Shown here piece by piece: positions 55,319-63,783 of a DNA stretch of 64,000 bases. Origin of the DNA: JAMDEO01 sp963775295. Lineage in GTDB: Bacteria; Actinomycetota; Thermoleophilia; RBG-16-64-13. Both the position numbers and the translations under genes were made by a program. The notes under the pieces were generated by a model. That model saw nothing but the letters and a program-made list of their open reading frames with translations, did no database searches and was not told where the DNA came from. The DNA is taken from assembly GCA_963775295.1 (NCBI GenBank), contig CAVZIK010000006.1, forward strand, positions 1-64,000, given 5' to 3'. Within the stretch, counting starts at the first letter, position 1; each line of letters begins with the position of its first letter.

Positions 55319-56413
55319 TCATACCTCCTTCCGAAAGCCGTGGTCGTCGCCCCCGCCGCCCGGACCGCGTAGACCCGCGCCGATATCTCCGGCGATGCGG
55401 CCGGAACAGCGCGGACACCTTCCGGCTTGCGCCGCGTTACGTCGGAGGCTAAAACCCTGGCGTTCCACCACAGTCTCGCCGCACTCCGGACAGACAGTCG
55501 ATTCCGACGAATGGCCGGAAATATTGCCCCCGTAGAGATATCGAATACCTTCTTCCCGTCCTATCCGCAAGGCCCGTTCAATCGACGCGACCGGTGTCGC
55601 CTCCGCGTCCATGAGGCGATAGGTGGGGTGGAAACGCGACACGTGCCAGGGAATGTCCGGAGACACCGACACGAGAAATGCCGCGAGCCGCCGCAATTCC
55701 TCTGGGGAATCGTTGTGGCCGGGGATCAGCAGGGTGGTCACCTCCACCCAGACGCCCATCGCCCACAGGCGCCTTATGGAATCGAGCACCGGTTTGAGCC
55801 TAGCTCCGACCACCTTGCGGTAGAACTCGTCAGAGAAGGCCTTGAGGTCCACATTGGCAGCGTGCAGGTCCCCGTCAATATCGGCTAGGGTCTGTGCCGT
55901 CATGTATCCGTTGGTGACGAAGACGTTCTTGAGTCCGGCGGCAGTTGCAAGCCGGGCGCAATCACGCGCATATTCGTAGAAGATCGTGGGCTCGGTGTAG
56001 GTGTATGCGACGCTGCGGCAATCCGCATCGAGTGCCGCCGCGACCAGGGCTTCCGGGGAAAGAGGACGCCCCACGATCCGCCCTGTGTCCTGCGGCATCT
56101 GGCTGATGTCCGCGTTCTGGCAGAACAGGCACCGGAAATTACAGCCTACGGTCGCGACGGAATAACTTAGGGTGCCGGGAAGGAAGTGAAACAGGGGCTT
56201 CTTCTCTATGGGATCGATGGCAGTCGAGATGGGACAGGCGTAGACCAAGGTATAGAGGACGCCGTCGATGTTCTTTCTCACACCGCAGAGGCCCAGTTCG
56301 CCCAAGCCGATGCGACAGTGATGAGCGCAGAGGAAGCAATGGACGCGCTGATCCCCCCGCCACGGCTCCCACAGAGAGGCCCGCACCGGTTCGATCTGCC
56401 CGACGTCGCTCAT
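55319..56413 (-). CDS. amrS: AmmeMemoRadiSam system radical SAM enzyme (AmrS)
   Basis: 364 aa. Radical SAM cluster motif GCNFRCLFCQN (CxxxCxxC, near residue 90). An N-terminal Cys-rich block (HCFLCAHHCRIGLGELGLCG) and a C-terminal CPECG...CPRCSG pair are typical of AmrS. It was once annotated as pyruvate formate-lyase activating enzyme. Starts the amrS-amrB-amrA operon. Confidence 0.93.
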   Translation of the reverse strand: MSDVGQIEPVRASLWEPWRGDQRVHCFLCAHHCRIGLGELGLCGVRKNIDGVLYTLVYACPISTAIDPIEKKPLFHFLPGTLSYSVATVGCNFRCLFCQNADISQMPQDTGRIVGRPLSPEALVAAALDADCRSVAYTYTEPTIFYEYARDCARLATAAGLKNVFVTNGYMTAQTLADIDGDLHAANVDLKAFSDEFYRKVVGARLKPVLDSIRRLWAMGVWVEVTTLLIPGHNDSPEELRRLAAFLVSVSPDIPWHVSRFHPTYRLMDAEATPVASIERALRIGREEGIRYLYGGNISGHSSESTVCPECGETVVERQGFSLRRNAAQAGRCPRCSGRIAGDIGAGLRGPGGGGDDHGFRKEV

Positions 56414-56527
56414 GGCTCTTGAACCTCCTTGCCGGCTTTGAAGGAGTGCCGCCCAGGTGTGCCGACTCCATCTGTGTACCCGCCAAGAAAACTCACAAAC
56501 AGGGCGCGAGCGCTGCGATCGAGCGGG

Positions 56528-57241
56528 TTACAGCGAGCCGGGAGCCATGAACCGCCGGCGAAAGCGTGTCACCGGGGCCATCCCCATGCGGCCCAAGTTG
56601 AGAAAGTAGTCCAAAGCGCGCAGATGATGCTCCACTCGCCCGGCGGCCACCAGCCTCACCAGGTTCTCTCTAGTGGGAACCTCATCGACCACGATGTACG
56701 CGGAGCCGACTTCCGTGGAGCGGTGAGCGTCGCTGCCGGCCCCGGCGGGCTTGCCCATGCGAGCAGCAAGAGCGGCCGACTTGAGTGCAACTCTGGAACC
56801 CAGAGCGCGTCCGTTCACGACCTCGATGATGTCGACAAGGCCCGCAACGCGAAGTCGTTCGCCTGGAGAAACGGCCCCTCGGCGCACCTTATCGAAGGGA
56901 TGAGGCAGGTAGACCAGCCCTCCCTGCGCCCGTATCCTCGCGACCGCTTCGACCACGGACAAAGATCTGGGTATCTCCTCCGACACGAAAAGCCCGATGA
57001 CCTCGCCGACATCGGTGGCCAACTCCACGCCTGGGATGACCCGCGGCAATGTGGGATCGGCGGCGGCGAGGGCAGCGCCCTCAAGCGCTCCGCGCACCGT
57101 GTTGTGGTCGGTGATGGCAATACAACCTATCCCTCGGTCTCTGGCCGCCGCCAGCAGCCGGGCCGGGGATTGCACACCATCTGAAGAAAAGTGGGTGTGA
57201 TTATGGAGATCCAGCTTCACGCCGGAGCCCAACGTGGTCAC
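56528..57241 (-). CDS. PHP-domain phosphoesterase
   Basis: 237 aa. The metal-binding PHP motifs KLDLHNHTHFSSDG, AITDHNT, GVELATDVG, YLPHPFDK and GAGSDAHRSTEVG are complete. Such proteins include 3',5'-nucleoside bisphosphate phosphatases and related phosphoesterases; the substrate is not clear. GTG start, overlapping the upstream small gene by four bases. Confidence 0.9.
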   Translation of the reverse strand: MTTLGSGVKLDLHNHTHFSSDGVQSPARLLAAARDRGIGCIAITDHNTVRGALEGAALAAADPTLPRVIPGVELATDVGEVIGLFVSEEIPRSLSVVEAVARIRAQGGLVYLPHPFDKVRRGAVSPGERLRVAGLVDIIEVVNGRALGSRVALKSAALAARMGKPAGAGSDAHRSTEVGSAYIVVDEVPTRENLVRLVAAGRVEHHLRALDYFLNLGRMGMAPVTRFRRRFMAPGSL

Positions 57242-57438
57242 ACTTCCGGGAACGACCCACTGATTCGACGACGCCTGCGATCACGCAGCATCCGCTGACC
57301 TCCGCCCTCGGAGCCGGTCCGCCGCTCGCCCTCGCGCCTATCGATAATGACCTCGACGCCCTCCACGCCGTCGAAGCGCTGCTTGAACTCCTCGAAGTAC
57401 TTATCCGCGAGTTCACGTGGAATCACATAGTAAATCAC
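57238..57438 (-). CDS. Small basic protein upstream of the PHP gene
   Basis: 66 aa, from GTG at 57438 with GGAGG eight to nine bases upstream. An alpha/beta start IYYVIPRELADKYFEEFKQR and VEVIIDRREGERR is followed by an Arg-rich tail (RMLRDRRRRRISG). No family recognised. Coupled to the PHP-domain gene (GTGA overlap). An open frame starting 27 bases earlier at TTG is less likely because the ribosome site falls inside it. Confidence 0.65.
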   Translation of the reverse strand: MIYYVIPRELADKYFEEFKQRFDGVEGVEVIIDRREGERRTGSEGGGQRMLRDRRRRRISGSFPEV

Positions 57439-57524
57439 CCGCCGCCACCTCCAATCCTTGCTCAAGTACTATCATAGTGTGTGCTTTCCTCATGTCCAAG
57501 GGTCGCGAGTACCGAAGTTTGCCT

Positions 57525-59267
57525 ATGACTGAGACCACTAACCATAGCGCCGAGGGCCCGCTCCTCAAGAACCGGTACAGATTGGGCCGGGTTTTGGGAC
57601 GAGGCGGGATGTGTATCGTCTATCAGGCGTGGGACACCCGCCTCGAGCGTAACGTTGCCGTCAAGCGCCTCGAGCCGTCCCTCAACGAGGATCCCCGAAC
57701 TCGGGCGCGTTTCGATCGCGAGGGCCGCGCCCTGGCGCAGCTCTCTCACCCAAACCTGGTCACGTTGATTGATCGTGGCTCCACCGACACCGAGGAATAC
57801 CTGGTGTTCGAATACGTCGAGGGCCGCTCACTCAAGGAACTCACCCGCGAGGGACCACTACCGATCGCCGATGTTGGCAGCATCGCCGGACAGGTGGCCG
57901 AGGGACTGGCCGCCGCCCATTCGGCAGGCATAGTCCATCGCGACGTCAAGCCCCAGAACATCCTCATCGACCGCCAAGGTCATGCGAAGGTCACCGATTT
58001 TGGCATCGCCACCGGTCCTGATTGGACCAGGGTGACACGCGCCGGCTCCATCATCGGAAGCGCCCGGTACATGTCGCCCGAGCAGATCAGGAGCAAACCG
58101 GTCGACGCCCGCTCCGACATCTACTCGCTCGGAGTGGTGGTTTACGAGATGTTGGCCGGCCATCCTCCGTTCGACGGCACCAACATGCCCGAGATAGCCC
58201 GGCAGCATCTGAACCTTTCGCCGCCGCCTCTTTCGGAGCTCCGTCCGGACCTACCTCCTGGTTTGGAGAGAGTAGTCATGCGTTGCCTCGAGAAACTGCC
58301 GGAGGATAGGTTCGTCTCTATGGACGAACTTCTGGGGGCGCTGGTGGGTCTCGGCCTGTACGCGCCGCAGCACGCTCCCGAGGTGGCGACCTCGCACCGC
58401 CGTTTGCGCCGACGCAGTGAAGATGACGGCCGCAGAGCGCGCGTGTCTCCCGGTGGCACTTCGTACGACTCCGGTTCTCTCCGCGCCGAAGAGGGCACGG
58501 AAAAGTCGGGGGCCGATCGCGAGCGCGAACGCGCCCGCGCCCTCGCACGTAGACGCAGGACCGCGCGGAGGGTCAAAATCGGCGGAGGGTTGGCGGCGAT
58601 CGTTGCGCTGATAGTCATCGCGGTCGTACTGCTGGCCGTGTTCTCGGGAGCAAAGGCTCCCGACGTCGTCGGGCTCACCCTCGATCAGGCCCAGAAGAAG
58701 GCTGAAGACGCCGGGTTCCAGGTGAACGTCTCCGACGCTGATCAGGTACCGTCCTTCGACAAGCCGGCCGGCACCGTGCTCGAACAGGATCCTGCTGTAG
58801 GCGGCAAGTCCGACGACAACATTCTTCATCTGACCGTCACCAGGACACCGATCGCTGTGAAGGTCTCGAAGGTGCAGGATGTCGACCCCGAGGGCGACGG
58901 CCACGAGAACCACGATCTTCTGCCCAATCTCACCGACGGCAAGAAAAGCACCAGTTGGACCACCGAGTTCTACAAGTCCGCCACGTTCGGCTCCACCGGC
59001 AAGACGGGCGTCGGCCTGGACTTCACGCTCGCCGAGCCGGCCACCATCATAGAAATCTCATCGGCAGTGGAGGGTTGGTCGGGCGAGTTGCTCCAGAACG
59101 TGTCCTCCGGGCCTGGCGCCCGTCTGGCGACACTAGACGGAAAATCCACACAAATCATCACGCTGGGCCAAGCGCTGACATCCTGCCGCATCTGGATAAC
59201 TCAACTGACGGAACTGACCAGTTCTCGGTGGGGCGTGGACCTGTCGGAGGTACAGTTCTACCGGTAG
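57525..59267 (+). CDS. Ser/Thr protein kinase with one PASTA domain and a C-terminal discoidin-like domain
   Basis: 580 aa. Kinase domain: Gly loop GRGGMCIVY (25-33), K47, catalytic HRDVKPQN at 138-145, DFG at 158-160, activation SPEQI. A basic Arg-rich juxtamembrane region precedes one transmembrane helix (about 350-374). Outside lies a single PASTA domain (APDVVGLTLDQAQKKAEDAG onwards) and then a discoidin-like beta domain (NLTDGKKSTSWTTE; VGLDFTLAEPATIIEI) rather than more PASTA repeats. PknB-type kinases sense the cell wall through PASTA. The ATG lacks a clear ribosome site; ATG 57492 is an alternative. Confidence 0.92.
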   Translation: MTETTNHSAEGPLLKNRYRLGRVLGRGGMCIVYQAWDTRLERNVAVKRLEPSLNEDPRTRARFDREGRALAQLSHPNLVTLIDRGSTDTEEYLVFEYVEGRSLKELTREGPLPIADVGSIAGQVAEGLAAAHSAGIVHRDVKPQNILIDRQGHAKVTDFGIATGPDWTRVTRAGSIIGSARYMSPEQIRSKPVDARSDIYSLGVVVYEMLAGHPPFDGTNMPEIARQHLNLSPPPLSELRPDLPPGLERVVMRCLEKLPEDRFVSMDELLGALVGLGLYAPQHAPEVATSHRRLRRRSEDDGRRARVSPGGTSYDSGSLRAEEGTEKSGADRERERARALARRRRTARRVKIGGGLAAIVALIVIAVVLLAVFSGAKAPDVVGLTLDQAQKKAEDAGFQVNVSDADQVPSFDKPAGTVLEQDPAVGGKSDDNILHLTVTRTPIAVKVSKVQDVDPEGDGHENHDLLPNLTDGKKSTSWTTEFYKSATFGSTGKTGVGLDFTLAEPATIIEISSAVEGWSGELLQNVSSGPGARLATLDGKSTQIITLGQALTSCRIWITQLTELTSSRWGVDLSEVQFYR

Positions 59268-59285
59268 GGGAGCCGAGAGCGGCGT

Positions 59286-60107
59286 CTACTCCACGGTGAA
59301 GCGTGTAATGCCAAGGAGTCTAAAGAACACCACGATTGCGGCCACCACGACGATGACCAGAAGTAGGAAGAGCCAATCGTTTCGCCGGATGGTCATTCGC
59401 TCGCGGAAAGTGCGATCGGGAAAGGCGCCGAAGGCCCGAGCATCCATCGCCAGAGCCACGCGGCCGGCTTTTCTCACCGAACCGGCGAGAAGCGGAATGG
59501 CATAGCGTCGTAGACGCCCCCAGGCGTGGAGCACCCCCCGCGCTTCCCTCACCCCTCTCACTCTCTGCGCCGCCCGAATCATTTGGTAATCCGACTGGAG
59601 GAGAGGAAGCATCCGGTATCCCACCATAATGCCGTACGCCACGCGATAATTGAGACGAACCTGGTGGACGAGGCTCAAGATCAAGCACTGCGGCTCGGTC
59701 GTGCGCACGAATACGAGAGACAGCAGGGCAAAGCACATCAGGCGGAGCCACAGGGTACCGGCCGCCCAAAGAGCGGGCTCGGTGACCTTCACCGGCCCAA
59801 GCCAGATCAAAGCGCCGGCCGCGGAGTTTCCCTTGTTGAAGAAGAGGTTCCCAAGCAAGATTGCCACCCCCGCGATCAGGAAGACGATGAGTGGTCTGAG
59901 CTGTTCCCTGAAACTCAGGCCACCGAGGTACTTGCCGGCCAGCAGCGTGAAGAGAAAGAGCACCGCGGGCGTCACAGGGTCGAAGATGAACGTAAGGACG
60001 AGGGCGGTCAGAACCGCCGCGAGCAGCTTTATGCTGGGATTCCTCGCCGACAGGAAGCTGGTGCCAACCCGCGCTTGTCCGACTGCAACGGGGCTTCGGC
60101 CACCCAT
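59286..60107 (-). CDS. ykoC: ECF transporter transmembrane subunit (YkoC, EcfT-like)
   Basis: 273 aa, about six transmembrane helices. EcfT coupling motif ARGVRE-like in AAQRVRGVREARGV and AMDARAFGAFPDRT (the two A-R-x segments that contact the ATPases). Its ATG shares one base with the ykoD stop (TAATG), with GGAG upstream. In the thiN-ykoFEDC operon it forms the energy-coupling module for thiamine/HMP uptake. Confidence 0.92.
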   Translation of the reverse strand: MGGRSPVAVGQARVGTSFLSARNPSIKLLAAVLTALVLTFIFDPVTPAVLFLFTLLAGKYLGGLSFREQLRPLIVFLIAGVAILLGNLFFNKGNSAAGALIWLGPVKVTEPALWAAGTLWLRLMCFALLSLVFVRTTEPQCLILSLVHQVRLNYRVAYGIMVGYRMLPLLQSDYQMIRAAQRVRGVREARGVLHAWGRLRRYAIPLLAGSVRKAGRVALAMDARAFGAFPDRTFRERMTIRRNDWLFLLLVIVVVAAIVVFFRLLGITRFTVE

Positions 60108-61852
60108 TATGTCTCCTCCTCGGTAGCGACGCCCAGGGAGCTGCAGAAGAGGTCCTGCGTATGAAGGCCGTTCGCCGTGCCCGCTTCGAGGTGCAGCCGG
60201 CCGCTCACCTGACCAAGCGCCGGCATGGCGAGCCCCGCCTCTTCCACCTCGGCCGGCAGACGGAAGAACTCCGTGGGCGTTCCGGAGAACATCACCTTTC
60301 CTCCGTTGAGCACCAACAACGAATCGGCGTTCTCGGCCACCAGACGCATGTCGTGAGTGACCATGACCACCGTCCGCCCCTCCGCGCGGAGAGCGTGCAT
60401 CATCGTCATCAAGCGTTGCGACTGCAACTCGTCCTGCCCCAGCGTCGGTTCGTCCAAAACCAAGACCGATTGTCCCCGGATCAACATCGCGCCGACACTC
60501 AGCCGGCGTTTCTGACCCTGGCTCAAGGAAAACGGATTCGCCTCCGCCAGTGATAGAAGTCCGAGTCGATCGAGCCAAGACTCCACGAGAGACCGCTGTT
60601 CGGTGGACAGTCTGCCCGCGTGTCTCCGCCCCGACCGCGGAGCCAGGCTGAACGCGAGTTCGCCGAAGACCGTATCCGTGACGAACTGGTGCTCCGGGTT
60701 CTGAAACACAAGACCGACCCGGTCGCTCACCGCCCAAGTGGGCAGCTCGGTGATGTCCACGCCCTCCAAGAAGACCTTCCCGCGGGGCGCTCCCCTCGCG
60801 CCGGTCAGAAGCGACGCCAGCGTGGTCTTGCCAGCGCCGTTGCCGCCGGCGATGGCAGTGAAACCGGCGCGACCGATAGACGTGGTGACGCCACTCAGGG
60901 CTTGATGTCCGTCGGCGTAGCGATAGTCCAATCGATCGGTCCTCATGATGCACCTAGTTGGCGGCGTCGGCGCGGCGTCGGATAGGGCGGACGAGGCGCG
61001 ACGCAGCCGGTCGACCAGCCCCGGAGTGGCGATCAAGGCAGCCACCGTCTCGTCGACGCTGAGAGGACTACCGGGGACCTCCCAGCCCCGCGCACGAAGC
61101 GCAAGAGTGAGTTCGGCCGTCTGAGGGCGCCATACTCCCATCTCCTCCAGATCACCCGCGCGTTCGTAGAAGACGGCGCGAGGATCCCCGTGACAGAGTA
61201 ATCTCCCGCCCGGACCCAGGACGAGCACCTTGTCGACCCAATCGATGATCTGATCGAGCTTGTGCTCGATGATGAGGATGGTGTGCCGGCCGTCGGCTGC
61301 CAGGGTCTTTAATAGGCCGAACAGTTCGGCCGTGGCTCCTGGGTCGAGGTTCGCTGAGGGCTCGTCTAACACCAGTAGGCGGGATCCCATCGCGAGCACG
61401 GCAGCGATGGCCACCCTCTGCTTCTCCCCACCGGAAAGGGTACCCAGGTGGCGACGTCGGTAGCCGCTCAAGCCCACCTCCGCGAGGGCGCGGTCGATTG
61501 CCCGCTCGATCTCCTCGGGAGCGCAGCGAAGATTCTCCAGACCGAAGGCGATCTCGTCTTCCACCGTGAGAGTGCAGAACTGGGCATCGGGGTCCTGGAA
61601 CACCAACCCCACCTCCTGAGCGAGCAGGTGCACCGGATGTTCTTCGACGATCAGCCCAGCCACGTTGACCTTGCCTTCGTACTCTCCCTCAACCAGATGC
61701 GGAATCAGACCGTCCAGACAGAGAGTCAACGTGCTCTTTCCCGATCCGCTCGGTCCCAAGATGAGAACTGTCTCTCCTGCGGAGACCGAGAACGTCAGTT
61801 CCGAGAACGCCGGCTTGATCCGGGTTGGGTATCTGAAACCCAATCCGGTCAC
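60107..61852 (-). CDS. ykoD: ECF transporter tandem ATPase (YkoD)
   Basis: 581 aa with two ATPase domains in one chain, the YkoD form. First domain: GPSGSGKST near 34-42, LSGGEKQR, LLVLDEPSANLDP. Second: GGNGAGKTT, LSQGQKRRLSVG, VLVLDEPTLGQD, and H-loop VTHD. The GTG at 61852 starts the fold (LGFRYP) but has no clear ribosome site; no ATG or GTG lies between it and the ykoE stop. Downstream of ykoE, upstream of ykoC. Confidence 0.93.
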   Translation of the reverse strand: MTGLGFRYPTRIKPAFSELTFSVSAGETVLILGPSGSGKSTLTLCLDGLIPHLVEGEYEGKVNVAGLIVEEHPVHLLAQEVGLVFQDPDAQFCTLTVEDEIAFGLENLRCAPEEIERAIDRALAEVGLSGYRRRHLGTLSGGEKQRVAIAAVLAMGSRLLVLDEPSANLDPGATAELFGLLKTLAADGRHTILIIEHKLDQIIDWVDKVLVLGPGGRLLCHGDPRAVFYERAGDLEEMGVWRPQTAELTLALRARGWEVPGSPLSVDETVAALIATPGLVDRLRRASSALSDAAPTPPTRCIMRTDRLDYRYADGHQALSGVTTSIGRAGFTAIAGGNGAGKTTLASLLTGARGAPRGKVFLEGVDITELPTWAVSDRVGLVFQNPEHQFVTDTVFGELAFSLAPRSGRRHAGRLSTEQRSLVESWLDRLGLLSLAEANPFSLSQGQKRRLSVGAMLIRGQSVLVLDEPTLGQDELQSQRLMTMMHALRAEGRTVVMVTHDMRLVAENADSLLVLNGGKVMFSGTPTEFFRLPAEVEEAGLAMPALGQVSGRLHLEAGTANGLHTQDLFCSSLGVATEEET

Positions 61853-61881
61853 GGAGAGAGTCGAAGCCGAACCAGCCGTAC

Positions 61882-62505
61882 TCAGATCCTTTTCGCCTGT
61901 CCCCGGGAGATAGCAAGCCCAGAGAACACTCCGGTCCGCTCAAGAGACTGACCGAGAAGCTGCGACAGACCGCCGCCCAAGATCACCGAACTGATAACGC
62001 ACATGATGGCTGCGATGCCGATACTGGCCCAGCTGAACTGGGAATAGTAGCTGTACGTGAACGTGTCCAGCAAGATGCTGAACGCCCCCGCTAGAGCCGC
62101 CGCTCCGTAGAGCCAAACCCCGCTGAAATGCTTCCAGCGACCCGCCCCGAACACGATCTCGGCACCCGCTCCCTGAACCAGCCCACTCGCCATTGTCAGG
62201 ATGCCCCATTGGTTCCCCATCGCCATGCTTACGAACGCGGCCACGACTTCCCCGAGAAAGGCCGCTCCCGGGCGACGCACGACGTACGGCACGATCAATC
62301 CACCGACCATCCAGACGCCGACAGATATGTATTGGACAGGGAAAGGTATGGCACCGAGCGCCGCGGACCACAGCAGCCCCCAGGCCCAGAAGATGACCCC
62401 CACCGCAACAGCCAGCACAGCCGCAACGACAATGTCACGGGTGGTCCAATCCTCATAAAGCCCTCTGAAGATGCGGAACTTTGTGAAAGAAGCCTTGATC
62501 GACAT
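61882..62505 (-). CDS. ykoE: Thiamine/HMP ECF transporter substrate-binding subunit (YkoE)
   Basis: About 207 aa, five to six transmembrane helices. The region WTTRDIVVAAVLAVAVGVIF, FPVQYISVGVWMVGGLI and FVSMAMGNQWGILTM matches YkoE. It gives the ECF transporter its specificity for thiamine or hydroxymethylpyrimidine. The ATG at 62505 follows the ykoF stop by three bases. Confidence 0.92.
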   Translation of the reverse strand: MSIKASFTKFRIFRGLYEDWTTRDIVVAAVLAVAVGVIFWAWGLLWSAALGAIPFPVQYISVGVWMVGGLIVPYVVRRPGAAFLGEVVAAFVSMAMGNQWGILTMASGLVQGAGAEIVFGAGRWKHFSGVWLYGAAALAGAFSILLDTFTYSYYSQFSWASIGIAAIMCVISSVILGGGLSQLLGQSLERTGVFSGLAISRGQAKRI

Positions 62506-62508
62506 CAC

Positions 62509-62838
62509 TTACGCTCGTCCTCCCGAAACTCTTTCGACATCCGATTGAATATCCGACACGAGCTCGTCGCTCGGCATACCGGCGGCAAAGGTGGCCGTCA
62601 TCACGGCCGGTCCGAACTCCTGCGCGGCACGAAACGCCGCGCGTAGAGCTTGAAACACCTGGTCCTCGTCTCCCTGGAGGAGCGTGCTCAGGTTGCCCAC
62701 CCTCACGGAACAGTGCTCGGCGGCAGCCTTGATGACGCCTTGCACCGGAGCGTCTATGTCCATCTGCCGTAGTGGGTAGACGGAGAACTGGCAGCCTACG
62801 GTCGAGACATCCATGTATCCGGGGCCTTTGGTCGACAT
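62509..62838 (-). CDS. ykoF: YkoF-like thiamine/HMP-binding protein
   Basis: 109 aa, one YkoF domain: VSTVGCQFSVYPLRQMDID, VRVGNLSTLLQGDEDQVFQAL, MTATFAAGMPSDEL. B. subtilis YkoF has two such domains and binds thiamine; here the single domain would need to dimerise. GGAGGT precedes the ATG. It lies between thiN and ykoE. Confidence 0.9.
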   Translation of the reverse strand: MSTKGPGYMDVSTVGCQFSVYPLRQMDIDAPVQGVIKAAAEHCSVRVGNLSTLLQGDEDQVFQALRAAFRAAQEFGPAVMTATFAAGMPSDELVSDIQSDVERVSGGRA

Positions 62839-62843
62839 AGGGG

Positions 62844-63479
62844 TTACCTCCCTCGGTAGTGGAAGACGAGCAGCAGACCTTCACCGTGCCCGACCCGCGC
62901 GTCGGATCCCGTCATGACGTTGCTGACCCCCCGGGTGGTCGCTTGGAGCAGACTCGCTCCGGAGAGTGGGTAGAGAAGCCCTTCTGTCGTGACATCCTCT
63001 ACGACGGGCGTGAGCGGAAGGAGCGAGACCGTATCGCCCACGGAACCGGTGAAATCGACGTCGTTGTGAGCGAGAAAGGCCTCGTGCCACTCGTCCACGA
63101 GGCGGACGTGCCTGTCAGCGAGCCACGGCGAGGTCAGCAGCAACAGGTTACCAACCAGGTGATCGAGGCGGGGTCCGCCCAGCGCGCCGAAGACGACGAT
63201 CTCGTCAGCACCACGTTCGACCACCAGCCGAAGCGCCGCCTCGGTGTCGGTCTCGTCTTTGGCCACCGGGAGCAACACGATATCCACGCCTTTGGCCTCG
63301 AGATAAGATCGGGTGCGAGGGCTGATGGAATCGAGGTCGCCCACCAGCATTTGCGGCACCACGCCCATTCGGGAGAGAGTGTCGGCCCCCCCGTCGACGG
63401 CCACCAGCCAATCGGCGGATGATATGACGGCTTCGTCTGGGTCGCCCACGATATGGGCTCCCGCGACGACAACTGCGCG
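62844..63479 (-). CDS. thiN: Thiamine diphosphokinase (ThiN)
   Basis: 211 aa. Converts thiamine and ATP to thiamine diphosphate. VAVDGGADTLSRMGVVPQML, VGDLDSIS, PVAKDETDTEAAL and GALGGPRLDHLVGNL are the diagnostic blocks. The GTG at 63479 is chosen because GAGGAGGA lies at the right distance; the frame is open 11 codons upstream to ATG 63512. First gene after the TPP riboswitch. Confidence 0.94.
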   Translation of the reverse strand, partial: RAVVVAGAHIVGDPDEAVISSADWLVAVDGGADTLSRMGVVPQMLVGDLDSISPRTRSYLEAKGVDIVLLPVAKDETDTEAALRLVVERGADEIVVFGALGGPRLDHLVGNLLLLTSPWLADRHVRLVDEWHEAFLAHNDVDFTGSVGDTVSLLPLTPVVEDVTTEGLLYPLSGASLLQATTRGVSNVMTGSDARVGHGEGLLLVFHYRGR

Positions 63480-63565
63480 CACGTCTTCCTCCTCGGTCGC
63501 GCAGAGGAACATAGGGCCGGAGTCGCCGATTGCCCCGGTGTGAGGGCAAGGCCTAAAAAGAACCG

Positions 63566-63645
63566 TTACTTCCCTTCGCTGGCATTACCCAGATCAGGTT
63601 CGCAGGGTCTGTGGCAAAGCCACACTCTCAGCTGTACGCTCCCCT
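63566..63645 (-). promoter_or_regulatory. TPP riboswitch (THI element)
   Basis: Leftward: AGGGGAGCGTACAGCTGAGAG (in parts AGGGGAGC and CTGAGAG), ACCCTGCGAACCTGATCTGG, GTAATGCCAGCGAAGGGAAG. This is the full TPP aptamer. A hairpin TTGCCC/GGGCAA between it and thiN may be part of the expression switch. It should repress the thiN-ykoFEDC operon when TPP is high. Confidence 0.95.
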
Positions 63646-63783
63646 AGCAAGGTAAGTCTGAACATCGAGATTATAGCACCGGCCGCACGACCGCCCCCGT
63701 TTCCGATTCGACGAGCATGGAGAAGGCCGGGCTCTCGGCTTCCGCAATTGAACGAGAGCACACGTGCCGACGATGCCGACGCG

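Noticed and set aside
60108..60953. N-terminal extension of ykoC by about 280 codons
   Set aside because: The extension overlaps ykoD in another frame. The ATG at 60107 has a ribosome site and a TAATG junction.
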